From Oerskovia sp042887685 (lineage in GTDB: Bacteria > Actinomycetota > Actinomycetes > Actinomycetales > Cellulomonadaceae), in contig NZ_JBHVOS010000018.1 in NCBI RefSeq assembly GCF_042887685.1, positions 45,154 to 109,153 on the forward strand: a stretch of 64,000 bases of DNA, given 5' to 3'. How positions within the stretch are numbered: the stretch's first letter is position 1; the number at the start of each line of letters is the position of its first letter. A program made the translations under genes and the position numbers. Positions 1 to 8,124 of this stretch are shown one piece after another. The notes beneath the pieces were generated by a model that saw only the letters and a list, made by a program, of their open reading frames with translations, had not been told where the DNA came from and searched no databases.

Positions 1-1
1 G

Positions 2-418
2 ATCCTGGACCGGATCTCGACGGGCCGCATGTCGGCACCCATCACGGCCGAGCCGATCAGCATCGACGACGTGGTCTTCCTCCAGCGCCTGGTCGACGAC
101 GTGTACGTGGACGAGTCGATCAAGCGGTACATCGTCGACCTCATCAACACGACCCGTCTCTCGGGCCCGCGGCCGGTCCCGGGCCTCGACCGGCACGTGC
201 GGGTCGGCGCGAGCCCGCGCGGCGGGATCGCGCTCATGCGGGTGGGCCAGGCCCTCGCGATCCAGGCCGGTCGCGCGTACGTCGTCCCGGACGACATCAA
301 GGCGGTCCGCTACTCGGTCCTGCGCCACCGCCTGGTCCGCACGTTCGACGCGCTCGCGACCGACGTCGCGCCCGAGCAGCTCATCGACGCCGTGTTCGAC
401 GCGGTCCCGACCCCGTAG
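2..418 (+). CDS. MoxR-family AAA+ ATPase, C-terminal part (truncated by window start)
   Basis: The reading frame is open from base 2, so the gene begins outside the window. The visible 138 residues look like the end of a MoxR AAA+ chaperone: a segment reading ILDRISTGRM, then the helical lid domain with GLDRHVRVGASPRGGIALMR and a YVVPDDIKAV segment. Walker A and B lie upstream and cannot be checked. MoxR ATPases work with VWA-domain proteins as chaperone-like complexes. The DUF58 gene starts 11 bases downstream and the two VWA membrane proteins follow, so this is probably the ATPase of that complex. The substrate is unknown. Confidence 0.9.
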   Translation: MLDRISTGRMSAPITAEPISIDDVVFLQRLVDDVYVDESIKRYIVDLINTTRLSGPRPVPGLDRHVRVGASPRGGIALMRVGQALAIQAGRAYVVPDDIKAVRYSVLRHRLVRTFDALATDVAPEQLIDAVFDAVPTP

Positions 419-429
419 GGCACGGTCCC

Positions 430-1392
430 ATGACAGACGTGTCGCGACTGGCCCAGGTGCGGGCCAGGCTCGAGCTCCCGCTGGCCCGGCGGGCCTCGGG
501 GCTGCTCGAGGGGCGGCACCGCTCGGTCCTCAAGGGGCACGGGCAGGACTTCGACGACCTTCACCTGTACGCGCCGGGCGAGGACGTCGGCGACATCGAC
601 TGGAAGTCGAGCGCCCGCGCCGGCATCCCCGTGGTGCGCCGGTTCGTGCGCGAGTCCAACGTCAACCTCGTCCTGGTCGTGGACACGGGCCGCAACATGG
701 GGGCGACGGCGGCGAGCGGGGAGCCCAAGGCCGACGTCGTGAGCTTCTGCTGCGCGCTCGTCGCGTACCTCGCGCGCGACCGCGGCGACCGGGTAGCGCT
801 CGTCGCGGCCGACGCGGAGCGCGTGGTCCAGCTCCCGCCGCGGGCCAGCACGCGGGACCTCGAGCTCCTGCTCCGCACGGTCGAGGGACAGCTGGGCGTC
901 GACGCGCCCGCGAGCGACCTGAACCGGGCTCTCGACCGGGCGCTCAACGCCTTCCGGCGCCGCTCGCTCATGGTCGTCGTGACCGACGAGGCCCGTCCGG
1001 GGCCTGAGCACGAGCGTCTGCTGCGGCGTCTGCGCGTGCGCCACGAGGTGATGGTCGTCGCGGTCGCGGACCTGTCGCCCGTCGGGGGCGGCGTCGTCCC
1101 CGGAGGACCACCGGAGGGTGCGGGGCACGGGACCGTGGCCGCCCCGGCGGGCCGGACCTCCCGGCGGGCGTCGCAGGTCGCGGACGTCGACGGCACGCTC
1201 GACCTGCCGCCGTTCCTACGTGGCCGCGTGGACGTCGCCGTGGGTGCGGAGCAGGCCGCGCGCGCACGGCGCGAGTCCGTCGTGGCGCTGCTGCGTTCGC
1301 TCGAGACGGAGGCTGTGAGCGTGTCCGGCACGCACGACGTCGTGCCTCGTTTCGTCGAGCTGCTGGGGAGGTCCAGGCGTGCCCGACGATGA
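430..1392 (+). CDS. DUF58 domain protein (MoxR partner, VWA-like)
   Basis: A 320-residue DUF58 protein. The diagnostic N-terminal part is visible at residues 35-60, including FDDLHLYAPGEDVGDIDWK. A VWA-like fold follows, in which LVLVVDTGRNMGA replaces a canonical DxSxS site, so metal binding may be altered. The C-terminal third has a proline/glycine-rich stretch at residues 215-250. Family knowledge: DUF58 proteins are encoded directly after moxR and are thought to act with the ATPase. The ATG at 430 follows the MoxR stop closely. The end overlaps the next gene by 14 bases, showing translational coupling. Confidence 0.9.
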   Translation: MTDVSRLAQVRARLELPLARRASGLLEGRHRSVLKGHGQDFDDLHLYAPGEDVGDIDWKSSARAGIPVVRRFVRESNVNLVLVVDTGRNMGATAASGEPKADVVSFCCALVAYLARDRGDRVALVAADAERVVQLPPRASTRDLELLLRTVEGQLGVDAPASDLNRALDRALNAFRRRSLMVVVTDEARPGPEHERLLRRLRVRHEVMVVAVADLSPVGGGVVPGGPPEGAGHGTVAAPAGRTSRRASQVADVDGTLDLPPFLRGRVDVAVGAEQAARARRESVVALLRSLETEAVSVSGTHDVVPRFVELLGRSRRARR

Positions 1393-1900
1393 GCTCTACG
1401 CCCCCGCCCTCTACAGCGGCTGGTGGGCGGCCCTCGGGGTGGTCCTCGTGCTGCTGGCCGTGGGCTGGGTCGTGCTCGCGCTCGTGTCGACGCGCGCGTC
1501 GGCACAGGAGAAGGCCTCCCGGTTCTCGCCGCCCGGGGCGGGGTCGGGACCCTTCGACCCGTACGCGGGGCTGCGGGGCGAGTTCGAGTCGCGCCTCGAC
1601 GCGGTCGAGGCGACCTATCTCGCGGGCGGCCTCGACGAGCGCGGTCTGCACCTGGCGCTGTCCCGGGAGGTCCGCGGGTTCGCGTCGGGGCGCCTGGGCG
1701 TGGACGCCTCGGTGCTCACCCTCTCGGAGATCGAGCACATGACGGGCACGCAGCACCTGACCCGGCTCATCGCCCGGTACTACCACCCGTCGTTCGCGGA
1801 GGACGTCGTCGGTGCGCCGGCTCGTCCCGGCGCGCAGGACGGCACGCCCTCGGGCAGGGAGTCGATCGACCGCGCCCGCTCGGTGGTGAGGACGTGGTGA
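1379..1900 (+). CDS. Small single-pass membrane protein of the MoxR/VWA operon
   Basis: 173 residues with a GTG start overlapping the DUF58 gene. One clear transmembrane segment lies at about residues 13-36 (GWWAALGVVLVLLAVGWVVL), followed by a charged cytoplasmic domain with no motif I recognise. Such small membrane proteins commonly sit between DUF58 and VWA genes in actinobacterial MoxR operons. The stop codon overlaps the next start (GTGA). Function is inferred only from context: it is probably part of the same membrane-associated complex. Confidence 0.8.
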   Translation: MPDDELYAPALYSGWWAALGVVLVLLAVGWVVLALVSTRASAQEKASRFSPPGAGSGPFDPYAGLRGEFESRLDAVEATYLAGGLDERGLHLALSREVRGFASGRLGVDASVLTLSEIEHMTGTQHLTRLIARYYHPSFAEDVVGAPARPGAQDGTPSGRESIDRARSVVRTW

Positions 1901-2967
1901 CGCCGGGGCCGCAGGGCGCCTCGATCCTGTGGCCGTGGCTGCTCGCCGCGGTCGTGGTCCTCGTCCTGGCCGCGGGGGCGACGGCGTGGTGGCTGACGCG
2001 CCGGCGTCGGGCGCGGGCGGAGAAGGCGCGGCCCGACGACGTCACGTGGGTCGCGAACTCGTCGTACCTCGCGCAGGTCCCGGCCTTCGCGGCGTGGGTG
2101 CGCCGCTACCGGACGCTCCAGGTCGCGGGGCTCGTGGGGCTGCTCGTCGCGCTGGTCGGTGTCGGCGCGGTGGCTGCTCGGCCGGTCGAGACGGACCTCG
2201 TCGTGGACCGTCTGGGGACCCGCGACATCGTCCTGTGCCTCGACGTGTCGGGCTCGATGACGGCGTACGACGGCGAGATCCTCAAGGTCTACTCGGAGCT
2301 GGTGGACAGCTTCGAGGGCGAGCGCATCGCGCTGTCGATCTTCAACTCGACGTCGCGCACCGTGTTCCCGCTGACGGACGACTACACCCTGGTCCAGGAG
2401 GAGCTCGCCGCGGGGGTCGCGGCGTTCGACAAGGACCCCAGCACGCTCGACTTCAGCAGCGAGCGGGACCAGGAGGACGTCCTGGAGTTCCTCACGTACA
2501 CCGCGGGGACCCTCGCGAACGAGTCCGCGGCGAGCCTCATCGGCGACGGGCTGGCGAACTGCGCGCTGCAGTTCGACGAGGAGGCGACCGACCGGTCGCG
2601 CTCGATCATCCTCGCGACCGACAACTACGTCGCGGGCGAGCCCATCTACACCCTCGAGGAGGCCTCGGCGCTCGTCGCGTCGCGCGACATCACGCTGCAC
2701 GGCATCTACGGCGGCTCCGACCTCTACGCGGGCACCCCCGAGGAGACGCGGTACCGCGAGTTCGTCGAGGCCGGCGGCGGGCTGTACTTCCTCGCGGGCG
2801 ACCCGCAGGCCGTCGAGGGCATGGTCGAGGACGTGGTCGCGCAGCAGGCCGTCGAGCTCGACGCGAGCCCCGAGGTCGTCGTGACGGACCTGCCCACGGT
2901 CTGGTTCCTCGTCGCGACCGCCGGTGCCGCCCTGCTCGTCGTCGTCGGCTGGAGGTTGCGCGAATGA
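1897..2967 (+). CDS. Membrane-anchored VWA domain protein (first copy)
   Basis: About 356 residues. The start is GTG at 1897, or the adjacent GTG at 1894; I choose 1897 because it forms a GTGA overlap with the preceding stop. Two N-terminal transmembrane segments (residues about 10-28 and 70-90) precede a von Willebrand A domain. The MIDAS motif DVSGS is at about residue 116 and is complete, as expected for a metal-binding VWA. A final transmembrane helix near the C-terminus (VWFLVATAGAALLVVVGW) anchors the tail. The next gene overlaps by ATGA. Likely a BatA-like partner of the upstream MoxR ATPase. Confidence 0.88.
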   Translation: MTPGPQGASILWPWLLAAVVVLVLAAGATAWWLTRRRRARAEKARPDDVTWVANSSYLAQVPAFAAWVRRYRTLQVAGLVGLLVALVGVGAVAARPVETDLVVDRLGTRDIVLCLDVSGSMTAYDGEILKVYSELVDSFEGERIALSIFNSTSRTVFPLTDDYTLVQEELAAGVAAFDKDPSTLDFSSERDQEDVLEFLTYTAGTLANESAASLIGDGLANCALQFDEEATDRSRSIILATDNYVAGEPIYTLEEASALVASRDITLHGIYGGSDLYAGTPEETRYREFVEAGGGLYFLAGDPQAVEGMVEDVVAQQAVELDASPEVVVTDLPTVWFLVATAGAALLVVVGWRLRE

Positions 2968-4016
2968 CCTTCCAGCCGTTGATCCCCCTGTGGGCGTGGG
3001 CCGTCGTGTTCGTCCCGCTGCTCGGGCTCGCAGGGTGGCAGCTCGTCGTCGCGCTCCGTGGTCCGTCGCGAGAGGCGGCCGGCACGCAGAGCGCACCCGT
3101 CGGACCGCGCGGCGCGTGGGTGCGGCGCACCGCGCTCGTCGCGGTCCTCGCCGTGATCGGGCTCGGGCCGTCGGTCCCCGTGACGGACCGGGACACGTCG
3201 GTCGCGAACGTGGACATGTTCTTCGTGGTCGACCGCACGGGTTCCATGGCGGCCGAGGACTTCGACGGCACGCAGGAGCGCCTCGTGGGCGTGCGGCACG
3301 ACGTCGCGGGCCTCACGGCCGACGTCCCCGGGGCCCGCTACTCGATCATCTCGTTCGACTCCCAGGCCAGCCGTCAGGTGCCGCTCACGACCGACGCCCG
3401 GGCCGTCACGTCCTGGGCCGACACGTTCAGGCGCGAGATCACGCTCTACTCCAAGGGGTCGCTCACCGACCGACCTCTCGACGCGCTCCGCGCCGCGCTC
3501 GAGGGGGCCGCGACGGACCGCCCGGCCAACGTCCGCCTGGTGTTCTTCCTGTCCGACGGCGAGCAGACCGCGGACGGAGAGCCCAGGTCGTTCGAGGACC
3601 TCGCGCCTTTCGTCGACGGCGGCGCCGTCCTCGGCTACGGCACCCCGGAGGGCGGGCGCATGAAGGAGTACATGCCGGGCGAGGACCCGTCGACGGCCGA
3701 GTACCTGCGGGATCCGTCGCGCGCGACCCTCGACGACCCCGACGCGCCCGACGCACTGTCGGTGATCGACGAGGACAACCTGCGGGCGATCGCCACCCAG
3801 CTGGGGGTGCCGTACGTGCACCGCGAGACCACCGGCCCGACGGCGGAGCTCGTCGCGGGCGTCGACCCCCAGCAGGTCGCGGCGGACGGCAGGCGCCTCG
3901 TCACGGCCTACCGTCCGGTCGTGTGGCCGTTCGCCCTCGTGGGTGCGGTGCTGCTCGGGTTCGAGGCGTGGGCGGCAGGCCGGTCTGCGTCGCGTCGGGT
4001 GGGGGTCCGCGCATGA
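2964..4016 (+). CDS. Membrane-anchored VWA domain protein (second copy)
   Basis: 350 residues with the same plan as its neighbour: transmembrane helices near residues 8-28 and 55-75, a VWA domain with MIDAS-type DRTGS at about residue 90, and a C-terminal helix (WPFALVGAVLLGFEAWA). The sequence differs strongly from the first VWA gene, so this is an old paralogue, not a recent duplication. The ATG at 2964 overlaps the previous stop by four bases. Paired VWA genes with MoxR and TPR neighbours recall the BatA/BatB/BatC arrangement known from other bacteria; the physiological role is not known from sequence. Confidence 0.87.
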   Translation: MTFQPLIPLWAWAVVFVPLLGLAGWQLVVALRGPSREAAGTQSAPVGPRGAWVRRTALVAVLAVIGLGPSVPVTDRDTSVANVDMFFVVDRTGSMAAEDFDGTQERLVGVRHDVAGLTADVPGARYSIISFDSQASRQVPLTTDARAVTSWADTFRREITLYSKGSLTDRPLDALRAALEGAATDRPANVRLVFFLSDGEQTADGEPRSFEDLAPFVDGGAVLGYGTPEGGRMKEYMPGEDPSTAEYLRDPSRATLDDPDAPDALSVIDEDNLRAIATQLGVPYVHRETTGPTAELVAGVDPQQVAADGRRLVTAYRPVVWPFALVGAVLLGFEAWAAGRSASRRVGVRA

Positions 4017-5071
4017 GCGGCGACGGCCGGCCCCCGGAGCCCCCTCAGCCCCCGCCGTCGTGGGGCGGCCCCGGCGTACCCGGCGACCGGCGACCGACGC
4101 ACGGCGGCTCGCCGTTCCCGGCCCCCCGGCCCGGCTCGCTCTCGCCCCAGGGTGCGGCGCTGCGCAGGAGGCGGCTGCGTCGTCGGGCGCTGCTGCTCCT
4201 CCTGCCCCTCCCCCTGCTGGTCGCCGCGCTCGTGCTCGGAGCCAAGCTGGTCTTCCTGGCCGTGGTCGCGTCCTACGCGTCCGGACGCTACGACGCGGGC
4301 GACCACACGGATGCCGCCGCGACCTTCGGCCTCCAGAAGACGATGAACCTCGTCGACCCGTGGAAGGCGTGGTTCAACACCGGTACCGCGGCTCACCGCG
4401 CCGGAGACGACACGACCGCGATCTCCGACCTGCACCGCGCCTACGACCTCGCCGAGGACGAGGAACCCATGGTCCGCTGCCAGATCCAGGTCAACCTGTC
4501 GATCTCCTACGAGACCGCGGGCGACTACGAGACGGCCACGGGCGAGGACCTCCTGTCGCAGAAGGCCGCGCTCGAGCACGCTCTCGCGGCGCGGGACGCG
4601 GGCGAGGACTACGACCAGTTCGTCATCGACCCCTTCGGCACGGGCGAGGAGCTCGTCCCCCAGGACCTCCAGGACGAGGCCTCCCAGTGGTTCGCGTTCG
4701 CCGAACGCTCCTTCGCGACGGCCGAGCAGGTCCGCGGCTGGCCGGGCTGCGAGGAGCAGGCGCCCGAGGAGAAGGAGCAGAACGAGGCCTCCGTCCAGCG
4801 CCTGCAGGACAAGCAGCAGCGGGCGAAGGACGCGCAGCCGCAGCAGCAGCAGGACCCGCAGGATGGTTCTCAGGGCGAGGAGCCGCAGCCCGAGACCGAC
4901 CAGAGCGAGCAGGAGCGCGCCGAGGCCGAACGGCAGGAGAAGCTCCAGCAGCAGAACTCCGAGGCCCGCGACGACGAGGACCAGAGCCGGCAGGAGTACC
5001 AGGAGTACTTCGGCGGGGAGGAACCGGCCGACGGCTCGGGCGACGGCGGCGGGTCCTCGAAGAACTGGTGA
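4013..5071 (+). CDS. TPR-like membrane protein ending the MoxR/VWA operon (BatC-like)
   Basis: 352 residues, ATG at 4013 overlapping the previous stop. A proline-rich N-terminus and an Arg cluster (RRRRLRRR) precede one transmembrane helix at about residues 62-90. A tetratricopeptide-like region follows (WFNTGTAAHRAGDDTTAISD), then a long Gln/Glu/Asp-rich tail from about residue 255 that should be disordered or coiled. TPR proteins commonly end Bat/MoxR operons. Convergent soxR begins only 34 bases past the stop, and no strong terminator is visible between them. Function is inferred from context. Confidence 0.82.
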   Translation: MSGDGRPPEPPQPPPSWGGPGVPGDRRPTHGGSPFPAPRPGSLSPQGAALRRRRLRRRALLLLLPLPLLVAALVLGAKLVFLAVVASYASGRYDAGDHTDAAATFGLQKTMNLVDPWKAWFNTGTAAHRAGDDTTAISDLHRAYDLAEDEEPMVRCQIQVNLSISYETAGDYETATGEDLLSQKAALEHALAARDAGEDYDQFVIDPFGTGEELVPQDLQDEASQWFAFAERSFATAEQVRGWPGCEEQAPEEKEQNEASVQRLQDKQQRAKDAQPQQQQDPQDGSQGEEPQPETDQSEQERAEAERQEKLQQQNSEARDDEDQSRQEYQEYFGGEEPADGSGDGGGSSKNW

Positions 5072-5105
5072 GCCCCGCGCCTGGCGCGCAGCACCTGGCG
5101 CGACC

Positions 5106-5576
5106 TCAGTCGTCGAGGCCCTCGACCAGCAGGGTCCTCGGCCCGGGTCCTTCCTCGGCGAGCACGTCTTGCGGGTTGGCCAGGACGCACTTGCGCAGGG
5201 AGAGGCACCCGCACCCGATGCAGTCGGTGAGGTGGTCGCGCAGGCGCACGAGCTGCTCGATCCGGGCATCGAGGTCGGCGTGCCACATCCGGGACAGGCG
5301 CCGCCAGTCCTTGGCGGTCGGGGGCCGGTCCTGAGGGAGCGTCGCGAGGGCCTCGCGGACCAGCGCGAGCGGGATCCCCACGCGCTGGGAGACACGGATG
5401 AACGAGACGCGTCGCAGGGTCTCGCGCGGGAAGCGGCGCTGGTTGCCCGGGGTGCGGCGGGCCGAGAGCAGCCCCTCCCGCTCGTAGAAGTGCAGGGCCG
5501 ACACCGAGACGCCGCTGCGGCGCGAGAGCTCGCCGACCGTGAGCTCGTCGTCCGGGTGAGGCCCGTCGTCAGGCAT
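5106..5576 (-). CDS. soxR: SoxR, redox-sensitive MerR-family activator
   Basis: 156 residues. An N-terminal MerR winged helix (LTVGELSRRSGVSVSALHFY) leads to a dimerisation helix and then the SoxR [2Fe-2S] cysteine motif C-x2-C-x-C-x5-C (CIGCGCLSLRKC, about residues 118-129). All four cysteines are present. An alternative ATG five codons upstream (5591) is possible. In actinobacteria SoxR responds to redox-active small molecules and switches on export and modification genes, not a SoxS regulon. The MFS transporter is divergent across 151 bases, and the intergenic space carries a SoxR-type operator. Confidence 0.95.
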   Translation of the reverse strand: MPDDGPHPDDELTVGELSRRSGVSVSALHFYEREGLLSARRTPGNQRRFPRETLRRVSFIRVSQRVGIPLALVREALATLPQDRPPTAKDWRRLSRMWHADLDARIEQLVRLRDHLTDCIGCGCLSLRKCVLANPQDVLAEEGPGPRTLLVEGLDD

Positions 5577-5624
5577 GATTGCTCCAGGCATTCGTCGCTC
5601 CGTCCACCGTCGAGACGAGTCCGC

Positions 5625-5655
5625 TTGACCTCGACAATGGTTGAGGTTCGAGACT
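5625..5655 (+). promoter_or_regulatory. SoxR-controlled promoter of the MFS gene (SoxR box 5629-5646)
   Basis: TTGACC at 5625-5630 and GAGACT at 5650-5655 can be read as -35 and -10 elements separated by 19 bp, the abnormally long spacer typical of MerR-family promoters. The spacer carries an 18-bp near-palindrome, CCTCGAC-AATG-GTTGAGG (5629-5646, one mismatched pair), which closely resembles the known SoxR box (CCTCAAGT...ACTTGAGG type). The orientation points to the exporter gene. The reading as a SoxR target rests on this sequence plus the adjacent soxR. Confidence 0.8.
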
Positions 5656-5727
5656 AGTCGAAGCGCTCGATCGAGCACATACCTTCCGCGCAGCCCCACG
5701 GGTCCGCGCCCACCCCTGCGAGGAATC

Positions 5728-7224
5728 ATGGAACCATCACGCCCTGCGGCCCCCGACGCCGCGGTCGCCGCCGCGATCGGCGACGCCCCCGACCCCTCGC
5801 CCGCACCGACCGCGGCGGCCACTGCCGTCGAGGCTGTCGAGGCTGTCGAGGCTTCCGGCGCGACGCCCGCGGCCACCGTGGGCGCGGGCCTGTCCCCCGC
5901 GACCCAGCGCACCGTCCTCGTCGGCATGGTGGCCCTGGTCCTGCTCGGCGCCTTCGAGGCGCTCGCCGTGGCGACCGCGATGCACACGGTCGCGACGGCG
6001 CTCGACGGCATGGCGCTCTACGCCGTCGCGTTCGCGGGCTCGATCGCCGCGAGCGTCGTCGGCATGGTCGCCGCAGGCCGGTGGTGCGACCGCTTCGGAC
6101 CGGGCCCGTCGCTGTGGGGCGGCGTGGGCATGTTCCTCGCGGGCCTGGTCGTCTCGGGGCTCGCACCGACCATGGAGGTCTTCGTCGCGGGGCGCGTCGT
6201 GCAGGGGCTCGGCACCGGGATGTACATCGTGGCCCTGTACGTGCTCGTCGCCCGCGTCTTCCCCGAGGCGCGGCGCCCGGCCGTGTTCGCGGCGTTCGCC
6301 GCGGCGTGGGTCGTACCCTCTCTCGTCGGTCCCGTGATCTCTGGGCTCATGGTCCAGCACCTCGGGTGGCGCTGGGTCTTCCTCGCGGTGCCCGTGCTCG
6401 CCGTCCCGGCCGTGCTCATGATGCGCCCGGGCCTGCGGGCCGTCGGCGCCGAGCGCCGCGAGGCCGCACCCGACACTGCCGGGAACGCGGCCCTGTGGTG
6501 GGCCGTCGCCGCCGCCCTGGGCATCGGGCTGCTGCACTTCGCCGGCCAGCAGGAGGGAGCGCGGCTGTACGTCCCGCTCTTCGTGGCGCTCGCGCTCGTC
6601 GTCGTCGCCGTCCCGCGGCTGCTCCCGCGCGGCACCGCCCGCGCCGCCCGGGGCCTCCCGTCGGTCATCGCGATCCGCGGGCTCGTCGCGGCGGCCTTCA
6701 CCGGTACCGAGGTCCTTCTCCCCCTGCTCCTCCAGTCCGAGCGGGCCATGTCCCCGACCCTGGCAGGCGGCATCCTCACCTTCGGGGCGATCGGCTGGTC
6801 GGTCGGAGCATGGCTGCGCGGGAAGGCGCACTGGGGCTGGTCGCACGCACGGTTCGTGCTCGTCGGGTCGCTGCTCGTCGCGGGCGGGATCGCCGGCACG
6901 GTGCTGCTCGCCTGGTCCGCGGTGCCGCCGATCGTCGGCATGCTCGCCTGGACGTTCGCCGGCCTGGGCATGGGGCTGGTCCACCCGACGCTCTCGGTGC
7001 TCACGCTCGCGCTGTCCCCCGAGGACCAGCAGGGCGCGAACAGCTCGGCGCTCCAGGTGTCCGACGCGCTGTCCGCGGCGATCGCCCTCGCCGTGACGGG
7101 CTCGATGCTCGTGGTGCTGCGCGAGCCGCTGGGTCTCCTGGCCTACGTCGTGTGCTTCGGGGTCATGGTCGCGATCGCGCTGCTCGCGGCGTTCGTCTCG
7201 CCGCGGACCCGGGTACCTGCGTGA
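5728..7224 (+). CDS. MFS multidrug-type exporter, probable SoxR target
   Basis: 498 residues from ATG 5728, preceded by an AGGA ribosome site. The frame is open to 5641, but that stretch contains the promoter. A low-complexity Ala/Val/Glu N-terminus (VEAVEAVEA, a 9-bp repeat) precedes about 12-14 hydrophobic segments. The loop GRWCDRFGPGPSLWGG is the MFS motif-A region between helices 2 and 3, and GLGTGMYIVALYVLVARVF lies in helix 4. Actinobacterial SoxR regulons commonly include an MFS pump exporting redox-active compounds; the substrate cannot be read from sequence. Confidence 0.88.
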   Translation: MEPSRPAAPDAAVAAAIGDAPDPSPAPTAAATAVEAVEAVEASGATPAATVGAGLSPATQRTVLVGMVALVLLGAFEALAVATAMHTVATALDGMALYAVAFAGSIAASVVGMVAAGRWCDRFGPGPSLWGGVGMFLAGLVVSGLAPTMEVFVAGRVVQGLGTGMYIVALYVLVARVFPEARRPAVFAAFAAAWVVPSLVGPVISGLMVQHLGWRWVFLAVPVLAVPAVLMMRPGLRAVGAERREAAPDTAGNAALWWAVAAALGIGLLHFAGQQEGARLYVPLFVALALVVVAVPRLLPRGTARAARGLPSVIAIRGLVAAAFTGTEVLLPLLLQSERAMSPTLAGGILTFGAIGWSVGAWLRGKAHWGWSHARFVLVGSLLVAGGIAGTVLLAWSAVPPIVGMLAWTFAGLGMGLVHPTLSVLTLALSPEDQQGANSSALQVSDALSAAIALAVTGSMLVVLREPLGLLAYVVCFGVMVAIALLAAFVSPRTRVPA

Positions 7225-7233
7225 GCCCTCGCG

Positions 7234-8124
7234 TCAGCTGCCCGCGAGCGCCCTGACGCCCTCGGCGTAGCGGTCGAGCACGATCGCCGTCAGGCGGGCG
7301 TCGGGTGCGAGCGGGGCCGTGACGAGGTCGGCGCCGGTCTCGAGCAGCCGGTCGTGGAAGAAACCGGGAGCGAGCAGGTAGGCGGCGACGACCACGCGCG
7401 GAGCGGGTGCGTCCGTCCCGCCCGGGGCCGGAGCCGCGGCCACGAGCGCCTCGCGGGCCGCGGCCGGAGCCGCGGCCATGAGCGCCTCGCGGGCCGCCGC
7501 GACGGCGTCGCGCACCGAGGGGGTGGCCATAGCGCCGAACCCGACCGTGACGGGGCCGTCGTGGTGCGCACGCAGGAACTCGGCGACGGCCTCCACGTCG
7601 CGCGCGGCGCCGGCCTTGCTGGACCCGGCCGCAGCCAGGACCACGGCGTCGTGCGGTCGGACCCCGGCCTCGGCCAGGCGGTCGGCGAGGATCTCGGCGA
7701 GCCGCGGGTCGGGGCCGAGCGCGCGGGCAGCGGTCGCGGGTCCGTGCTGGGGGCCGCGGCCCTCGTGCGCGGGCGACACGGCCTCGGTGATGTCGACGTT
7801 CACGTGGAAGCCCGTCGACAGCAGCAGCGGCACGACGACGGCCGCCCCACCCTGCCCCTCGCCCGTGGCGGGCGGTGCGACGGCCTGCGTGACGACGTCG
7901 GCGACCTCGGGCTGCTGGACGTCGACGAACGCCTCGCGGACGTCGAGGTCGGCGCGGGTCGCGCGGACGTCGTCGAGGATCGCGCGGATCGCGGCCTGGC
8001 CGTCCGCGTTGTTCGTCCCGTGCGAGCAGCCGACGAGCACGGGCGAAGCGCCCCCGGCCGGACCGGCGGACGGCGCGCTCTCCTCGCTCGCGTCGGAGGG
8101 GAACCCCAGGATCTCCGTGCTCAT
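7234..8124 (-). CDS. cbiX: CbiX-like sirohydrochlorin chelatase
   Basis: 296 residues. GCSHGTNN near residue 35 supplies the metal-chelating His, and LLSTGFHVNVDI supplies the second His, as in CbiX/SirB class II chelatases. Two CbiX-like halves are present, so this is the long form. It should insert iron into sirohydrochlorin to make siroheme for NirB. ATG at 8124 overlaps the stop of nnaR. A 12-residue direct duplication (AAREALMAAAPA / AAREALVAAAPA) in the second half comes from a 36-bp tandem duplication. It is the last gene of the nitrite/siroheme operon. Confidence 0.85.
   Translation of the reverse strand: MSTEILGFPSDASEESAPSAGPAGGASPVLVGCSHGTNNADGQAAIRAILDDVRATRADLDVREAFVDVQQPEVADVVTQAVAPPATGEGQGGAAVVVPLLLSTGFHVNVDITEAVSPAHEGRGPQHGPATAARALGPDPRLAEILADRLAEAGVRPHDAVVLAAAGSSKAGAARDVEAVAEFLRAHHDGPVTVGFGAMATPSVRDAVAAAREALMAAAPAAAREALVAAAPAPGGTDAPAPRVVVAAYLLAPGFFHDRLLETGADLVTAPLAPDARLTAIVLDRYAEGVRALAGS
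7441..7512 (-). repeat. 36-bp tandem duplication inside cbiX
   Basis: Two near-identical 36-bp units (approximate limits) encode AAREALMAAAPA and AAREALVAAAPA back to back. The reading frame is kept because the unit is a multiple of three. A second 36-bp in-frame tandem duplication lies in the ECF sigma gene. Confidence 0.75.

Noticed and set aside
310..3821. Long antisense open frames opposite the MoxR/VWA operon
   Set aside because: They have high-GC shadow composition (Arg/Ala/Pro), no recognisable domain and no ribosome sites; the plus-strand genes explain the region.
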